A stretch of DNA of 64,000 nt from Cupriavidus sp. UYMMa02A (GCA_001725945.1 LRMT01000034.1:163489-227488); one strand, 5' to 3'; shown: positions 1-12,864, counted from the first letter of the stretch. The notes: generated from the sequence alone by a model not told the origin. Made by a program: numbers and translations.

Positions 1-639
<639 letters not shown>

Positions 640-643
<4 letters not shown>

Positions 644-1506
644 ACACGCTGCTCAATATCCTCATCCAGGGCGTGCTGCTCGGCGCGCTCTACGCGCTTT
701 TCGCCATGGGCCAGTCCCTCGTGTTCGGCGTGATGCGGCTGACTAATATCGCCCATGGCGATTTCATCGTGCTCCTGGCCTTCCTGCTGTTCGCGCTGAC
801 CGCCATCGCGAAACTGCCGCTGGCCGTGGCAATCCTGCTGCTTGTGGTAATCGCTTTCATCGCTGGCTATGTGCTCCAGTATGCGGTGCTGAATCGCGTC
901 AGCAGCCGCGATCCTCTGCCATCGCTGATGGTGACTTTCGGGCTGTCGATCGTCATCCAGAATGTGCTGCAGGAGTTGTTCTCGGCCGACCCGCGCTCGG
1001 TTGGCACGGGCGGCTTCGAGTCGCAGAGCCTGCTGCTGCCCGCCGGCATCAGCGTGGGCTATCTGCCGCTGCTGACGCTCGCGGTCACCGTTGCCATGAC
1101 GCTGGCATTGCAATGGCTGTTCGGGCGGACCGCGATCGGCCGCGCATTCCGCGCTACCTCGGACGATCGCGAGGCCGTGCAGTTGATGGGTGTTTCGCAC
1201 CGCCGCACCTATGCGCTGGCGATGGCGATCGCCTTCGTGCTGGTTGCCGTGGCGGCGGCGCTCTACGCCATGCGCACGTCGGTATCGCCATCGGACGGGC
1301 CCGGCTTGCTGCTCTACGCGTTCGAGGCCGTGATCATCGGCGGCATGGGCTCGTTCTGGGGCACCTTCCTCGGCGGCGTGGCGCTCGGCGTGGCGCAGCA
1401 GGCTGGCTTCTACTTCGACCCGGGCTGGGGCATCTGGCTGGGACACGTGATGTTCCTGGCGGTGCTGGTCGCCAGGCCGCAGGGCTTCATGCCCAAAACC
1501 GCATAG
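640..1506 (+). CDS. livH: Liv-type ABC transporter permease (LivH-like)
   Basis: A 288-residue, strongly hydrophobic inner-membrane permease. It opens with the LivH-like segment LLNILIQGVLLGALYALFAMG and carries the conserved MRLTNIAHGDF stretch near residues 30-40. A second conserved stretch, RAFRATSDDREAVQLMGV, lies near residue 170, followed by EAVIIGGMGSFWGT near 230. It forms one half of the membrane channel with the LivM protein encoded downstream. The start at 640 overlaps the livF stop. The reading frame is intact and has the usual length for LivH (about 290 residues). The solute is not identifiable; such systems next to aromatic-degradation genes often import aromatic acids rather than amino acids. 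Confidence 0.93.
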
Positions 1507-1517
1507 GAGTACCCGAG

Positions 1518-2637
1518 ATGGAAAATCCTGTGAAGACTGCAAAGACGGATGGACGCGCGTACACCGTGCAACGCGGCACACGAGCGAGCAGGGTGGCACT
1601 CCTCCTGTTGCTGCTCGCCACGCTCGCCATTGCCAGCGCGCCTTACTGGGCGGCCCGGGATACCATGCGCGACTTCACGCAGCTGGCGTCCTACCTGCTT
1701 TTCGCCTTGATGTGGAATCTGCTTGCCGGCTACGGCGGCATGGTGTCGATCGGCCAGCAGGCGTTCTTCGGCATCGGCGGCTATGCCATGCTGGTGCTGG
1801 CCAATGTGTGCGGCGTGTCGCCATTCCTGGCGGTACCACTCGGCGCGGGCGTGGCGGTGCTGGTGGCGCTGCCGGTGTCGCGCATCGCTTTCCGGCTCGA
1901 AGGCGGGTATTTCGCGGTAGGTACCTGGGTCATCGCCGAAGTGTTCCGGCTCGGCATGGCGAATGTGTCGGCACTCGGTGGTGGCTCGGGCACCAGCTGA
2001 CAGCGCTGCAGGGCATACCACGCGCACGCGCGAGGCGCTGACGCTATGGCTGGCGCTGGCAGCGGCCGCAGGAGGGGTTGCGTTGCTCTACGTATTCCTG
2101 CGCGCCAGGCCCGGGCTTGCGCTCACTGCAATGCGCGACAGCGCCGTGGCCGCGGCGAGCCAGGGTATTGACGTAGGACGTGCGCGGCTCACCGTGTACC
2201 TTGTCGCGGCGGGCGGAACCGCGTTCGCCGGCGCGCTCTACTTTCTCGGAAACCTTCGGATCTCGCCCGATGCCGCCTTCTCGGTGAACTGGACGGCGTT
2301 CGGCATCTTCATCGTGCTGATCGGCGGCCTCGGCACGCTCGAGGGTCCCATCATCGGCGCGCTGATTTTCTTCGTGCTGAACAAGTTCCTGTCGGACTAC
2401 GGCACCTGGTACCTGATCGGGCTGGGAATCGTGGCGATCGGCGTGGCGCTGTACTTCCCACAAGGCATCTGGGGTTATGTGTCGAAGCGCTTTGGCCTGG
2501 AGTTGTTTCCGGTGGGAAGACGGGTGGTACTCGCGGACTCCGGTCCGGGGGATCGGCCCGCGCCACAGAACCCCGCGCCCAAGGCACATGTGGCCGACGG
2601 CACGCCGCAGCCGCCCTCCGCCCGCGAGGCGGCATAG
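1518..2637 (+). CDS. livM: Liv-type ABC transporter permease (LivM-like), frameshifted
   Basis: Second permease of the importer, about 370 residues when the frames are joined. The ATG at 1518 lies 11 bases after the livH stop, with a GGAG-like site before it. The N-terminal part has LMWNLLAGYGGMVSIGQQAFFGIG, typical of LivM, and GGGSGTS near 1985. The expected continuation LTALQGIP and then TREALTLWLALAAAAGG is in other frames, so two single-base losses lie near 1997 (CC read as C) and 2025. The rest, including ALTAMRDSAVAAASQGID and LIGGLGTLEGPIIGA, is well preserved through 2637. The tail of about 60 residues is hydrophilic and rich in Pro and Ala. Confidence 0.88.
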
Positions 2638-2691
2638 CAGGAAGGCAGGGCACGAGCCAGCGACCACAACCAAAATACATCCGGAGGAAAC

Positions 2692-3800
2692 ATGAAAACA
2701 TCGATGGCACGGCCAGCGTGCCTACTCGCCGCCTTGCTGCCCGCGCTTGCGGGCGCGCAGAGCAGCGTCACCATTTCGGGCCTGATCGACGGTGGCATCA
2801 CCTATGTCAACAACCAGCACGGCGGTGCCGTCACGCTGCTCGACAGCGGCGTGCTTTCGCCCAACCTGCTGACGTTCAAGGGCACCGAAGACCTTGGCGG
2901 CGGCACCAGGGCGCTGTTCGAGCTGACTTCGCAGTTCGACTTGAGCAACGGCAGCACGATTCCCGGTGCAGGCAGATATTCAACCGCACCGCGCTGGTCG
3001 GATTGTCCAGCGCCCGGTTCGGCACCGTAACGCTGGGCAACCAGTATGACTTCATGTTCGAGTCGCTGACGGTCCGGGGGTTTGACGGAGCCTTCCTGTT
3101 TGGCGGCATCTACGATTTCCGGCAGGGTCCCTTTACCGCGCTCGGGGTGCCGAACAACCCGACCGGGTCGTTCGACTTCGACCGCATGGCGGGTGCCACA
3201 CGCGTGGCCAACTCGGTCAAGTACCGTTCGCCCGAGCTTGGCCACTTCAGCTTTGGCGGGCTGTATGGCTTTGGCGAGACGCCGGGATCGGTCTCGTCCA
3301 ATGCCACGATGAGCTTTGGGGCCAACTACGAGAACGGCCCCATCGGCATCGGCGCGGCCTACGTGGATGTCAAATATCCGCAGCTCGGCAACGGCCACGA
3401 CAGCATCCGGAACTTCGGCGTCGGCGCACACTACCAGTTCCCTTCGGTGCTGGCCATGCTGCTGTACACCAACACCAGGAACACGGCGACGGGCGGCAAG
3501 ATCGACGTGTACAAGGCCGGGGCGCTGTGGAATATTTCGGGACCCTGGGCGGCCGGCCTCGACTACGCATTCATGCAGGGCAACGAAGCCCTGCAGAACA
3601 ACAAGGCCCATCAGCTCGCCGCCGCGCTGCAATACCACTTCTCCAAACGCACGACCGCGTATGTCGAGGGCATCTATCAGCGGGCCAGTGGCGACGGCCC
3701 CGTGACGCGTGCGTGGATCAACGGGCTGTTGCAGCCCGACGGTGCGGCCAGCAACCGGTCGCAGACCTTGGCGCGGGCTGGCCTGCAAGTGAAGTTCTAG
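2692..3800 (+). CDS. Gram-negative porin, frameshifted
   Basis: Outer-membrane general porin of the OmpC-like family common in Burkholderiales, about 369 residues. The ATG at 2692 follows GGAGG closely. A signal peptide spans about residues 1-23 (AALLPALAGAQ). It is followed by the porin start SSVTISGLIDGGITYVN and by FKGTEDLGGGTRALFELTSQF. The frame breaks near 2973, where GGCAG should probably be GGCCAG, and resumes as IFNRTALVGLSSARFGTVTLGNQYD. The protein ends in VKF; a C-terminal phenylalanine is the usual assembly signal for outer-membrane barrels. It lies 54 bases after livM on the same strand, so it may provide outer-membrane entry for the same solute. Confidence 0.9.
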
Positions 3801-4165
3801 TCTTTCGTGAAGATCTCCAGAAGATGCCTGCTCGGGTCCTCGAAATAGATTCGGCGGCCGCCATTGTCTGTGCTGACCTCGCTGGGGCGGCTGCGGTAGG
3901 GATCCGCCCAGTACATCAGCTTGCGCGCACGGATGCGCGCGAAGCTTTGCTCGAATTCAGCGTCGCTGATCAGGAAGGCATAGTGCTGCAGGGCAACATC
4001 GCCTTCCGCGTCCATGAAGTCCAGGGTGACGTCGTTGTCCAGCCGAACGGCAAGAAACGGCCCGAACGGCACCGCCATGGGACGCCCCAGGATCTCGCAG
4101 AGGAAGTCGGCGGACTCCTTCTTGTCACGTGAAAAGACGATGGTGTGATTGAGCTGGATGGCCAT
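3797..4165 (-). CDS. VOC-family (glyoxalase/bleomycin-resistance fold) protein
   Basis: A complete 122-residue single-module VOC protein. It begins AIQLNHTIVFSRDKKESADFLCEILG, with the His that usually begins the metal site. It ends GGRRIYFEDPSRHLLEIFT, with the Glu that normally ends the site, so a metal-dependent lyase, dioxygenase or isomerase chemistry is possible. The substrate is unknown. Its stop overlaps the porin stop by three bases in convergent orientation, leaving no room for a terminator. The start ATG at 4165 is the only one that gives a full domain. Confidence 0.85.
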   Translation of the reverse strand: MAIQLNHTIVFSRDKKESADFLCEILGRPMAVPFGPFLAVRLDNDVTLDFMDAEGDVALQHYAFLISDAEFEQSFARIRARKLMYWADPYRSRPSEVSTDNGGRRIYFEDPSRHLLEIFTKD

Positions 4166-4281
4166 CTCGCAATCTCCGGGACGGGGTGTGTTGCAAGGAC
4201 AAACCTGCGAGCCTGCGCGGCGCGGTCACCCTCCGTGACTGCACCGTACTGGCAGGGTACACCCCGGATGGGCAAAAACCA

Positions 4282-5517
<1,236 letters not shown>

Positions 5518-5696
5518 TCACCTCTTTCGCCCTCGGGCTGGCTGCGAGAGCAGCCAACGGGTTGACGCCAACGGCATGCGGAACTGCCCTCATTTGAGCA
5601 TATCCCGGGTGGGTCCGCGCCGTTGAGGGGCGGGCAGGGCTATTCGCCGGACGCGATGGCTCTTTTGTTCACTTTGTTCTCCTCCTTTTGCCGCTT

Positions 5697-7291
5697 TTAG
5701 TTTGATTTCGCCCGCTTCCGTGCGAGCGCATTGGCGACGTGATAGCCGGACGTACCGCCAAGACCTGGCCCTGGATGGGTGGAGGCGCCGATGTGGTGCA
5801 GATGTTTAATCGGCGTTGCGTGATCCTTGACGCCCGGAAGCGGCCGCCAGAACATGAACTGGTCGATGCTGCATTCGCCGGAATAGGGATCGCCGCCGAC
5901 GAGATTGACGTTCATCGCTTCGAGGTCCGCCGGCGACAGGACAGTCCGACCGACGATGCTCGCCTTCAGGTTTGGAACCTGGCGCGAAATGCGGTCGATG
6001 ATCCGGTCGGCGTAGCGCTCTCTGACTTCCGGCGTCCAGCGGCCGTCCGCGGGGGCGGCAATTTCTCCCAAGCATCGCCTTTGATGATTCGCGGGCACTC
6101 GGGGACCTGAATCCAGAGCACCCAGCCACCGGCCGGGCTCCTGGACGGATCGACCGCGCAAGGCTGGGCCACGCAAATCGTGCCTTCGGCGGGAAGCAGC
6201 CCGCGCTCTGCTTCGCTGACAGCCCTGGAGACGCCGTCCAGGCCGGAGGTAAGGTGCAGGTAGATGACGTCCCGCAGGTGTTCCTGCGGCCAGTCCGGTG
6301 GGGCCGACAGCGACAAGTGAATTTGCATATTTCCCTTGCCATACCGGTACTCCATGGCCTGCTGTCGCAAGGGAGGCGGAACGTGCTCTGGGGCCAGCAG
6401 CTTGCCGTAGAGCTGTCCCGGCGTGACATTGCAGATGATCTCCTTGCCCATGAATACGCGCTCATCCCGCGTCCGCACGCCGCGCGCCGCGCCGTTTTCG
6501 ACCAGGATGTCGTCGACGTCCGCATTGACGTGGAAAGCGCCGCCGCGGCTCTCGACGATCCGGCGGAATGCCTCCACCGTGCGGGCATTGCCACCCTGGA
6601 CGATCGGGAGTCCCACGGCCTCAAGGCTGAACGCGACCACTTTCCCCATTAGCGCGGACATGGCGCTCTCCGGGCCAAGGCCGGTATGCAATACCCACGG
6701 GGCGAGCAGCGCCCGGACGAGGTCGGACCTGATGCGGGTCTCCAGCCAACTCCGGCAACTCATCAGTGCAGGGGAAAAGAAGGCGACCGTGTCATGCACA
6801 CCCTGTTTCCAAAGCCGGCCAGCCACCGTCTTTGCCACACCGGCACTCCACAGCTCGTTGCCGAGCAGCGAGAACACGAGGCCTGCATTCTGCTCGACAT
6901 CCTGCATGGCGGACAGATAGGCATCGCCGTCCCCGCTTGCCAGCGCATTGAACGTGCTGACATTGCGCTCGCGGGACGTAGCCAGAATCAGCGAACGATT
7001 GTCGGGCAGCAATACGCCCGTGGGCGTGTCGTTATTGCGATAGCTGAGCCCAGCCCGATGGAGATCGTCCTTCAGCTCGGCATAGCCCGGCGACGTGACG
7101 AACAGCGGGTGTGCCGTGGATAACGTATCGTGCAGGTAGCCCGGCGCGTTCAGGGGCTCCGTGCGAATGCATCCGCCCAGCGTGCTGTTGCGTTCCAGCA
7201 CGCAGACGTGCTTGCCGCGCCGAGCCAGGACGGCAGCACAGACAAGCGAATTGATACCACTGCCGACAATAACGGCGTCATAGGTAGGCAT
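5697..7291 (-). CDS. Phytoene desaturase-like FAD-dependent oxidoreductase, frameshifted
   Basis: About 530 residues of a flavin amine-oxidase/CrtI-type enzyme. The N-terminus is a Rossmann dinucleotide site, DAVIVGSGINSLVCAAVLARRG, followed by LERNSTLGGCIRTE. The C-terminus has GASTHPGPGLGGTSGYHVANALA, the second FAD contact of this family. The frame changes near 6056 in a run of five C, where one base looks extra; PADGRWTPEVRERYADRI follows in the other frame. It is the last gene of a leftward set (SDR, StyA-like, StyB-like, this gene) with 80-base gaps, so co-transcription is likely. The substrate is not known; carotenoid synthesis is unlikely here because no partner genes are present. Confidence 0.82.
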
Positions 7292-7372
7292 GGATTATCC
7301 CGGGAGCAAGGATAAGAAGTGGCAATGGGTGTGGTCGCAGCGTTGGTTTCGCAACTCGCCCGCGTACGGCAT

Positions 7373-7897
7373 TCAGGCCGCTGCGACGTATTCGCTGCGG
7401 GTCGGCTCTGCAAGGTCGGTGAGCGAATTGGCGGCACGGGCATAACTGCCCTTATAGAAGAGCAGGGATTCGCGATCCGATGCATCGAAATGATGGACCT
7501 CGCCCAGGAAGATAATGTGGTCGCCCCCGTCGAATTGCTGCGCATTGCGACATTGGAAGACAGCCGCACACCCTGGCAGAACAGGCGAGCCTTCGATGCC
7601 ATGCGTGCATGAGATACCAACGAACTTGCCATCCGCGCCGCGCGCGAAGCGGTTCGAGACGTCTTCCTGGTCGGAAGCCAGGACGTGAATCACGAAACTA
7701 CTGGTCTTCTGGAATGCCTGAAGACTGTAGGACTTCTTTGCGAGGCTCCACAGCACAAGTCGCGGCTCCAGCGATACCGAGCTGAAACTGTTGACAGTCA
7801 CGCCCCATGGCTCGCCATCGGCGGTGCGGGTTGTGACGATGGCAACGCCAGTAGCAAAGCGGCCGAGGGCATTCCGAAACTCGCGAGCATCGGTCAT
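7373..7897 (-). CDS. NAD(P)H:flavin reductase, StyB-like
   Basis: A 174-residue flavin reductase of the FMN-binding split-barrel (DIM6/NTAB, HpaC/StyB) family. It starts MTDAREFRNALGRFATGVAIVTTRT, has the flavin-contact stretch VTVNSFSSVSLEPRLVLWSLAKKS and the late GEVHHF motif. The ATG at 7897 is chosen because AGGAGA precedes it by six bases; an upstream in-frame extension reads as non-coding. It lies 73 bases downstream of the StyA-like gene and would supply reduced FAD to that oxygenase. The reading frame is intact. Confidence 0.88.
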   Translation of the reverse strand: MTDAREFRNALGRFATGVAIVTTRTADGEPWGVTVNSFSSVSLEPRLVLWSLAKKSYSLQAFQKTSSFVIHVLASDQEDVSNRFARGADGKFVGISCTHGIEGSPVLPGCAAVFQCRNAQQFDGGDHIIFLGEVHHFDASDRESLLFYKGSYARAANSLTDLAEPTRSEYVAAA

Positions 7898-7970
7898 GGT
7901 CGTCTCCTGTGGCCTGCTGCCCCGATGACGGGGCAAACAGGCGACTTGTTCTAGTAGGTCTGCAATGTCT

Positions 7971-9259
7971 TCACGCGGCCCGAGACTGGGACTCTTGTGC
8001 GATCCAGGCGTCGGTGGCGTCTTCGTCGAACCAGTAGCTGCCGTAGTCGCGCGGATCGTTGAAGCCGTTTGCGATGCGCTGGGCGACACGCGGCGCGTGC
8101 TGCGCTGTGGCCAGCAACCTGACGATGTGGTCCGGGGGCGGGAACAGCAACGAGTTTGTCCAGCGGATCACCGGCTCTGCGTAGCCCTCATAAAGGCCGT
8201 CGAAGGTTGATTGCATCCATGCCTTGTCGAAGGGCTTGTCACCCTGGCGCAGGATGGCATCGAGATAGTGCAGGGCGCCTTGGTGGCGTTGTTCGAGCCT
8301 TGGCCGGTGATTGGATCGTTGACCATGACGGCATCGCCCAAGCCCATGACAACGCGGCCAGAGGGCAGCGTGAGGGTGGGATTGCGCACGGTCGGCGTGA
8401 CACGCCCGCTCAGGACGTCGTTCGCATCGGTGAGCCGGACATTGGCGCACCGTTCGATTTCCCAGGGGAGGTAGTCGCGCAGGATGCCCAGGCAAACGTC
8501 CAGATGCTGGTCGGCGGATTTGACATCGGCCCAGCGGTCCATGGGACCGCCGGGAATGGCTTCGAAGACCATGATGTCACAGGCCTGCGTTTCGGCGCTG
8601 CCCTTGGTGGTCAGGGCCGGAAAAACAAAGTACTCACCGACGCCGGGAATCAGGTTGAAATTGACGCATTCAAACGGGCCGCTGCGCTCCATCCCGGTCA
8701 CATACGCAAGCGCCAGCTGGCGTTGCGGATGGCGAACGGGAGAGCGCGCATCATTGCGGGTCAGCAGGTTGACAATCTCGCCCTTGCCGCCGGCCAACAG
8801 GACCAGGTCATGGCTTTCGGTCAATGCCTCGAGCTGGGCAATTTCGACGTTCTCGATGCGAAGATCTCCGCCGCGGCTCTCGAACTCCGCCATCCATCCC
8901 GGCATCTTGACGCGCTGGTCCACCGACTGTGCATAGGCATTCAGGCGAGCACGCCAGTGGATGGCCATCTCGCCCTTGCCATCAGGAGTCGGGATCGTCA
9001 GGCCAATACCATTCACGTGAGGGCACTGCGATTCCCATTGATTCATCCCGAGATCGCGCTCGATCTGGAGTGCCTGGTCAAATATGCACTGGGACGACAT
9101 CACCTTCCCGCTCCAGACTTCTTCTGCAGTGCGGTTTGTCACCAGCGTGACCGCATAGCCTTGATCGAGCAGGGCGCACCCGAGCAACAGGCCGGCCTGG
9201 CCTGCGCCGACGATGGCAATCTTGCGCGGCGTGATCTTGGCAAGGGAATGAGTTGTCAT
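7971..9259 (-). CDS. StyA-like FAD-dependent monooxygenase, frameshifted
   Basis: About 428 residues of a two-component group E flavoprotein monooxygenase (styrene or indole monooxygenase type), which epoxidises or hydroxylates aromatic vinyl or indole compounds with reduced FAD from a partner reductase. The N-terminal FAD site is KIAIVGAGQAGLLLGCALLDQG. The later VVMGLGDAVMVNDPITGQGSNNATKA is the GD(x)nDP-like flavin motif of the family. The frame breaks near 8277, where GCGCC should be GCGGCC. It resumes ALHYLDAILRQGDKPFDKAW and keeps the family-like stretch RWTNSLLFPPPDH. The StyB-like reductase is next in the operon. The substrate is inferred only from family; indole is as likely as styrene. 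Confidence 0.85.
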
Positions 9260-9339
9260 GTGTCTCTCCAGTGGGGGCTTGTCTGTGTCTGACGCGTGGG
9301 CGTAATCCGGACGCCCGCGCGGCGATTCATCTGGCGCTG

Positions 9340-10128
9340 TTACGCCATGAGGCGTTGGATGGCGGCATGCCGCCCTTCGGGGCCTAAGGCGCCATAACCC
9401 CCGTCACACGCGTAGTCGGTACCGGTGACGAATGCGGCGGCGTCGGACAGGAGAAACAGGACGACCTGCGCGACCTCCTCTGGCTTGCCCAGGCGTCCAA
9501 GCGGATGGAACTCGGCGGCGACACTGTCTGCCTTTGCCTTGTCGCCGCCGCTGAGCGCGCTGATGACCGAGGACCACGTCCATCCCGGCGAAACCGAGTT
9601 GACGCGAATATTGTCGGGGGCCAGGTCAAGCGCCGCACTGCGGGTGAACTGCTGTATCGCGGACTTGCTGATCGGATACAGCCAGCGCCCCGACTGCGCC
9701 ACGCCGGCCGAGATCGAGGCAAAGTTCACAATCGCACCGCCGCCGCGCTTCTTCATCTCCGGCACGCATGCCTTGAGCATCATTGCCGCGCCGACGACAT
9801 TGACGTTGTAGGAATCGAGCCACTGCTCCCGGGTGGAATCGGCGCCATTGTCCACATAGGTGCAGGCGCAGTTGATGAGCAGATCGATGCCCCGAAATGC
9901 TGCGATGGTTTCGGTGACACAGGTAGCGATGTCGGCGTCGCTGGTCACGTCCACAGCGATAAAGCGGCAACGCAACGGATGGCGTTGCGCAATCCGATGA
10001 CCCCTAGCGTGGTCGATGTCAACGACAACAACATTCGCGCCTGCGGAAATGAGAGCCGAAACCACCGCCTCGCCAATCATCGTTGCACCTCCGGTCACGA
10101 TGGCCGTCTTGCCTTCAATGCCTTGCAT
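9340..10128 (-). CDS. Short-chain dehydrogenase/reductase (SDR)
   Basis: A complete 262-residue classical SDR. The cofactor loop is TAIVTGGATMIGEAVV and an acidic residue after beta-2 (VVVVDIDHARG) suggests NAD(H). The NAG-like motif reads INCACTY, a slight departure from the usual NNAG. The catalytic pair is YPISK, with the upstream Ser in NFASISAG. It is probably the first gene of the leftward operon with the StyA/StyB-like pair, 80 bases upstream of the StyA-like gene. A diol or alcohol oxidation following epoxidation would fit, but this is inference. Confidence 0.87.
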   Translation of the reverse strand: MQGIEGKTAIVTGGATMIGEAVVSALISAGANVVVVDIDHARGHRIAQRHPLRCRFIAVDVTSDADIATCVTETIAAFRGIDLLINCACTYVDNGADSTREQWLDSYNVNVVGAAMMLKACVPEMKKRGGGAIVNFASISAGVAQSGRWLYPISKSAIQQFTRSAALDLAPDNIRVNSVSPGWTWSSVISALSGGDKAKADSVAAEFHPLGRLGKPEEVAQVVLFLLSDAAAFVTGTDYACDGGYGALGPEGRHAAIQRLMA

Positions 10129-10422
10129 GTCTGTCTCCGCTTATTTTCTGGCTTGCACATCGCCATGTGGAAAGTAGTTTGGTTTAGCGGGGACGGGGCT
10201 GCTATCCGGAATCCGCTGGCCGATATCCGGATTGCGCGCCATTGCTGGCAGCAGGGGATGAGGCCGGCGATGCAGCAGGAGGAAGGCGCTACTGGCCAGC
10301 CGGGCTGGGCCAGAGGGTGTCAGTGCCGCGGCGTGCGCAGCGCTGTTGTTGTATCAACGACTGAAGCGGATGCCAAAGGGCGCTCTGCCCCAGTCAGGGT
10401 GAGGCTGGAGAGATCATAGGCA

Positions 10423-11544
10423 TCAACGTCGCGTATCGCCGGAATGGCGTTCCACTGCCTCGCCGCGCAACGTGGCTGAAGGAGACACGCCGAAGCGCTT
10501 CTTGTAGTAGGCCGCAAACCGGCCGAGATGAGTAAAGCCAAACCGATATGCAATCTCCGTGATGGAGGCGTGCTCGGCTCCCGCCGCGGCGCTAAGTGCC
10601 TGTCGCACGCCGTCCAGCCTTACGTCGCGCAGGTACCCGACCGGCGTTGTGTTGAGATAACGCCGGAAACCTTCCTCCAGGGCCCGGACACTGACGCACG
10701 CGATCTGCGCCAGATCTGCGACGGTCAGCGTTGTGTCTGCATTTGCGTGGACGTAGTCGATGACCCGCTGCATATGACGCGGCCTGGCGGGTTCGGCGCT
10801 GCGTGCCAGCAGATGGCTATAGGTGTGCGGCTGGAGCAGGAGCAGTGTCCGCAACAGATAGTCCTCCATCGACGCCACCGCGGCGGGAAATTGCAGCCAG
10901 TGGGTGCCGTGTTGATCGATATTCCTTGCGAGGTCGAGTACCGCTTGCGTCCAGGGGCTGGAAAGACCTGTGTGCTGGGGCAGCGACGGATCGAATGCGA
11001 GCGGGCCGTCCGGGTCGCGCCCGGTCAGCAAGGCAAAGCGGTGCTCCATCGCCGCCTTCTCTATCCAGAGCAACACTTGCGCGCAGTCCTGGTGCCAGTG
11101 CATGCGGGTTGGTGTGTCCGGGCTGAGCAAGCTGGCTGTCTTGACGTCGGAAACTACGCTTTGCGCGCCGCAATGGATTTCCGCGTGCCCCGCGATAGGG
11201 ATCTGCGCGAGGTAAAAGCTGCCCAGGCGGCCCGGGTCGATCGCGACGTCCGCGCCGTACGCCAGGAAGTTGATGGCGGTGTCATGCAGCTTCACCAGAT
11301 TGTGTTGGACGTGCAAATGCTGCGTCGCACCAACGACGCGCAAGACGTGTGGGCAAAACACCGCCGCAACGCGGCCCTGAGTCTCCTCAATGTCTTGGGA
11401 GCGAAACAATGGGTAGTCGGCCAGCAGACCCTGTAATGGGCCTTTCTCGATACTTTGGCGGGGCGGCATTGGAGGATGGATGTAGGGGCGATCCGTATCG
11501 TTGTGCCCGGCAATGGCGACTTCAACCTGCTGGGCTGAAGACAA
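10423..11544 (-). CDS. AraC-family transcriptional regulator
   Basis: A 373-residue activator-type protein. The N-terminal part, about residues 30-240, is an AraC-binding-like sensor domain with FLAYGADVAIDPGRLGSFYLAQIPIAGHAEI. The C-terminal part, about 260-365, has two helix-turn-helix motifs: TLTVADLAQIACVSVRALEEGFRRYL and ITEIAYRFGFTHLGRFAAYYKKRFG. The second is followed by SPSATLR, as expected. It precedes the SDR/StyA/StyB operon on the same strand with a 294-base gap, in which no other gene was found, and is the likely local regulator. The frame is intact. The effector is unknown; the family includes regulators of aromatic catabolism. Confidence 0.88.
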   Translation of the reverse strand: MSSAQQVEVAIAGHNDTDRPYIHPPMPPRQSIEKGPLQGLLADYPLFRSQDIEETQGRVAAVFCPHVLRVVGATQHLHVQHNLVKLHDTAINFLAYGADVAIDPGRLGSFYLAQIPIAGHAEIHCGAQSVVSDVKTASLLSPDTPTRMHWHQDCAQVLLWIEKAAMEHRFALLTGRDPDGPLAFDPSLPQHTGLSSPWTQAVLDLARNIDQHGTHWLQFPAAVASMEDYLLRTLLLLQPHTYSHLLARSAEPARPRHMQRVIDYVHANADTTLTVADLAQIACVSVRALEEGFRRYLNTTPVGYLRDVRLDGVRQALSAAAGAEHASITEIAYRFGFTHLGRFAAYYKKRFGVSPSATLRGEAVERHSGDTRR

Positions 11545-11744
11545 TCATAGTTTAAGTCTAAATCATTTCAAAATCATGCGTGTGGGCGGAGCGATGCATT
11601 GGGGAGGCGTCGCCGGGGGTCGGCGAAATGCGGTTGCACGCCGGTGCCCTGATTGTGGCGGCCCACGGAACACTGATGCGCCGCTTATGGGAAGGGCGCT
11701 GGTAAAGGTCGAGCGTGGCGGGTGCATAGTGCTTCTTTTGCCGA

Positions 11745-12679
11745 TCAAGGCCTCGTCGCTGAAGCACTTTCCCGGAATTGCCTGCGGTAGGCCGACGGAG
11801 AGATGCGAAGCGCGGCCCTGAAATGTTGTCGCAGGGATAACGCCGTCCCGAAGCCCGCATCCTGTGCGACCAGTTCAATCGATGCATCGCTGGCTTCGAG
11901 CATCGCCTGCGCACGTGCAAGCCTTTGGCTCAATATCCATTGCTTGAAGGACGTGCCCGTCGTTGTCGGAAATGGCGGGTAAAGTTGCGCCGGCTCATCG
12001 CCGCGCGTTCCGCGAGCGATTCAATCGTGTGCGCTTGCTCCAAATGCTGCGTCACCCATTCAAGGACCTGGGAAAGCCGGCCGTCGCTGTTGGTGACCGG
12101 CAACGGCCGTTCGATGAACTGTGCCTGTCCTCCCTGGCGGTGGGGCGCGACCAGCAATCTCTTTGCACGGTGGTTGGCGACTTCCGCACCAGAAATCTGG
12201 CGCAGCAGATGCAGGCAGCAATCTATGCCGGCCGCGACGCCTGCGGAGGTGAGGACATCCCCTTGGTCGACATACAACACGTCCGGATCCACGCTTACCT
12301 TCGGATATCGTTCCGCCAGCGTACCGACACATTCCCAGTGGGTTGTCGCGGTTCTGCCATCCAGCAGACCGGCTTGAGCGAGAGGGAAAGCGCCAAGGCA
12401 TAAGCCCACCACTCTTGCGCCGCGGTGGTGTGCCTGCCGCAGGGCGTCAAGCAAGGCGGTCGGTGCTTCCCGGCAGTCGTCGTGCCAGGACGGCATGATC
12501 ACCAGGTCGGCAGATTTCAACGCGGCAAGGCCGTACGGCGTATCGATGGTAAAGCCAGCCGAAGTGCGTAGCGGCACCTCGTCGGCAGCACAAACCATCA
12601 CCTCAAACCTCGATACACCGGGGTCACTAAGATTGCCGCCAAAGACCAGGCATGGCACCGACAAGTGGAAAGGCGTCAT
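11745..12679 (-). CDS. GlxA-type regulator (DJ-1/PfpI domain plus AraC HTH), frameshifted
   Basis: About 311 residues. Residues about 1-190 form a DJ-1/PfpI-like domain with RVVGLCLGAFPLAQAGLLDGRTATTHW, where the Cys marks the elbow position of the fold. The C-terminal AraC domain starts QVLEWVTQHLEQAHTIESLAERAAMSRRNFTRHF. Its frame is lost near 11965, where an AAA run appears as AA, and returns as TGTSFKQWILSQRLARAQAMLE through the end at 11745. It is transcribed away from the MFS exporter gene that begins 185 bases to the right, so it probably controls that exporter. Confidence 0.85.
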
Positions 12680-12864
12680 GCGTCGAAAGCCACGACAGCA
12701 ATGCGCAGGCGTCGGGGTGAAGAGGCTGTTTTCCGCATGGCCCGATTATATCGAAGGTGGGCCTTCAGGACACTGTTCGCTTATGTGGGATACACACAGA
12801 ATGACCGTCATGGGAAGCGGCACTACCCGTGCCACGTTTACCAAACCACGTATAGGTCATTCAA

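Noticed and set aside
2802..3788. Long minus-strand frame opposite the porin (328 codons)
   Set aside because: It is a shadow of the porin reading frame with no recognisable domain.
8156..9292. Plus-strand frame of 378 codons opposite the StyA-like gene
   Set aside because: The StyA-like gene on the other strand has clear FAD motifs; this frame has none.
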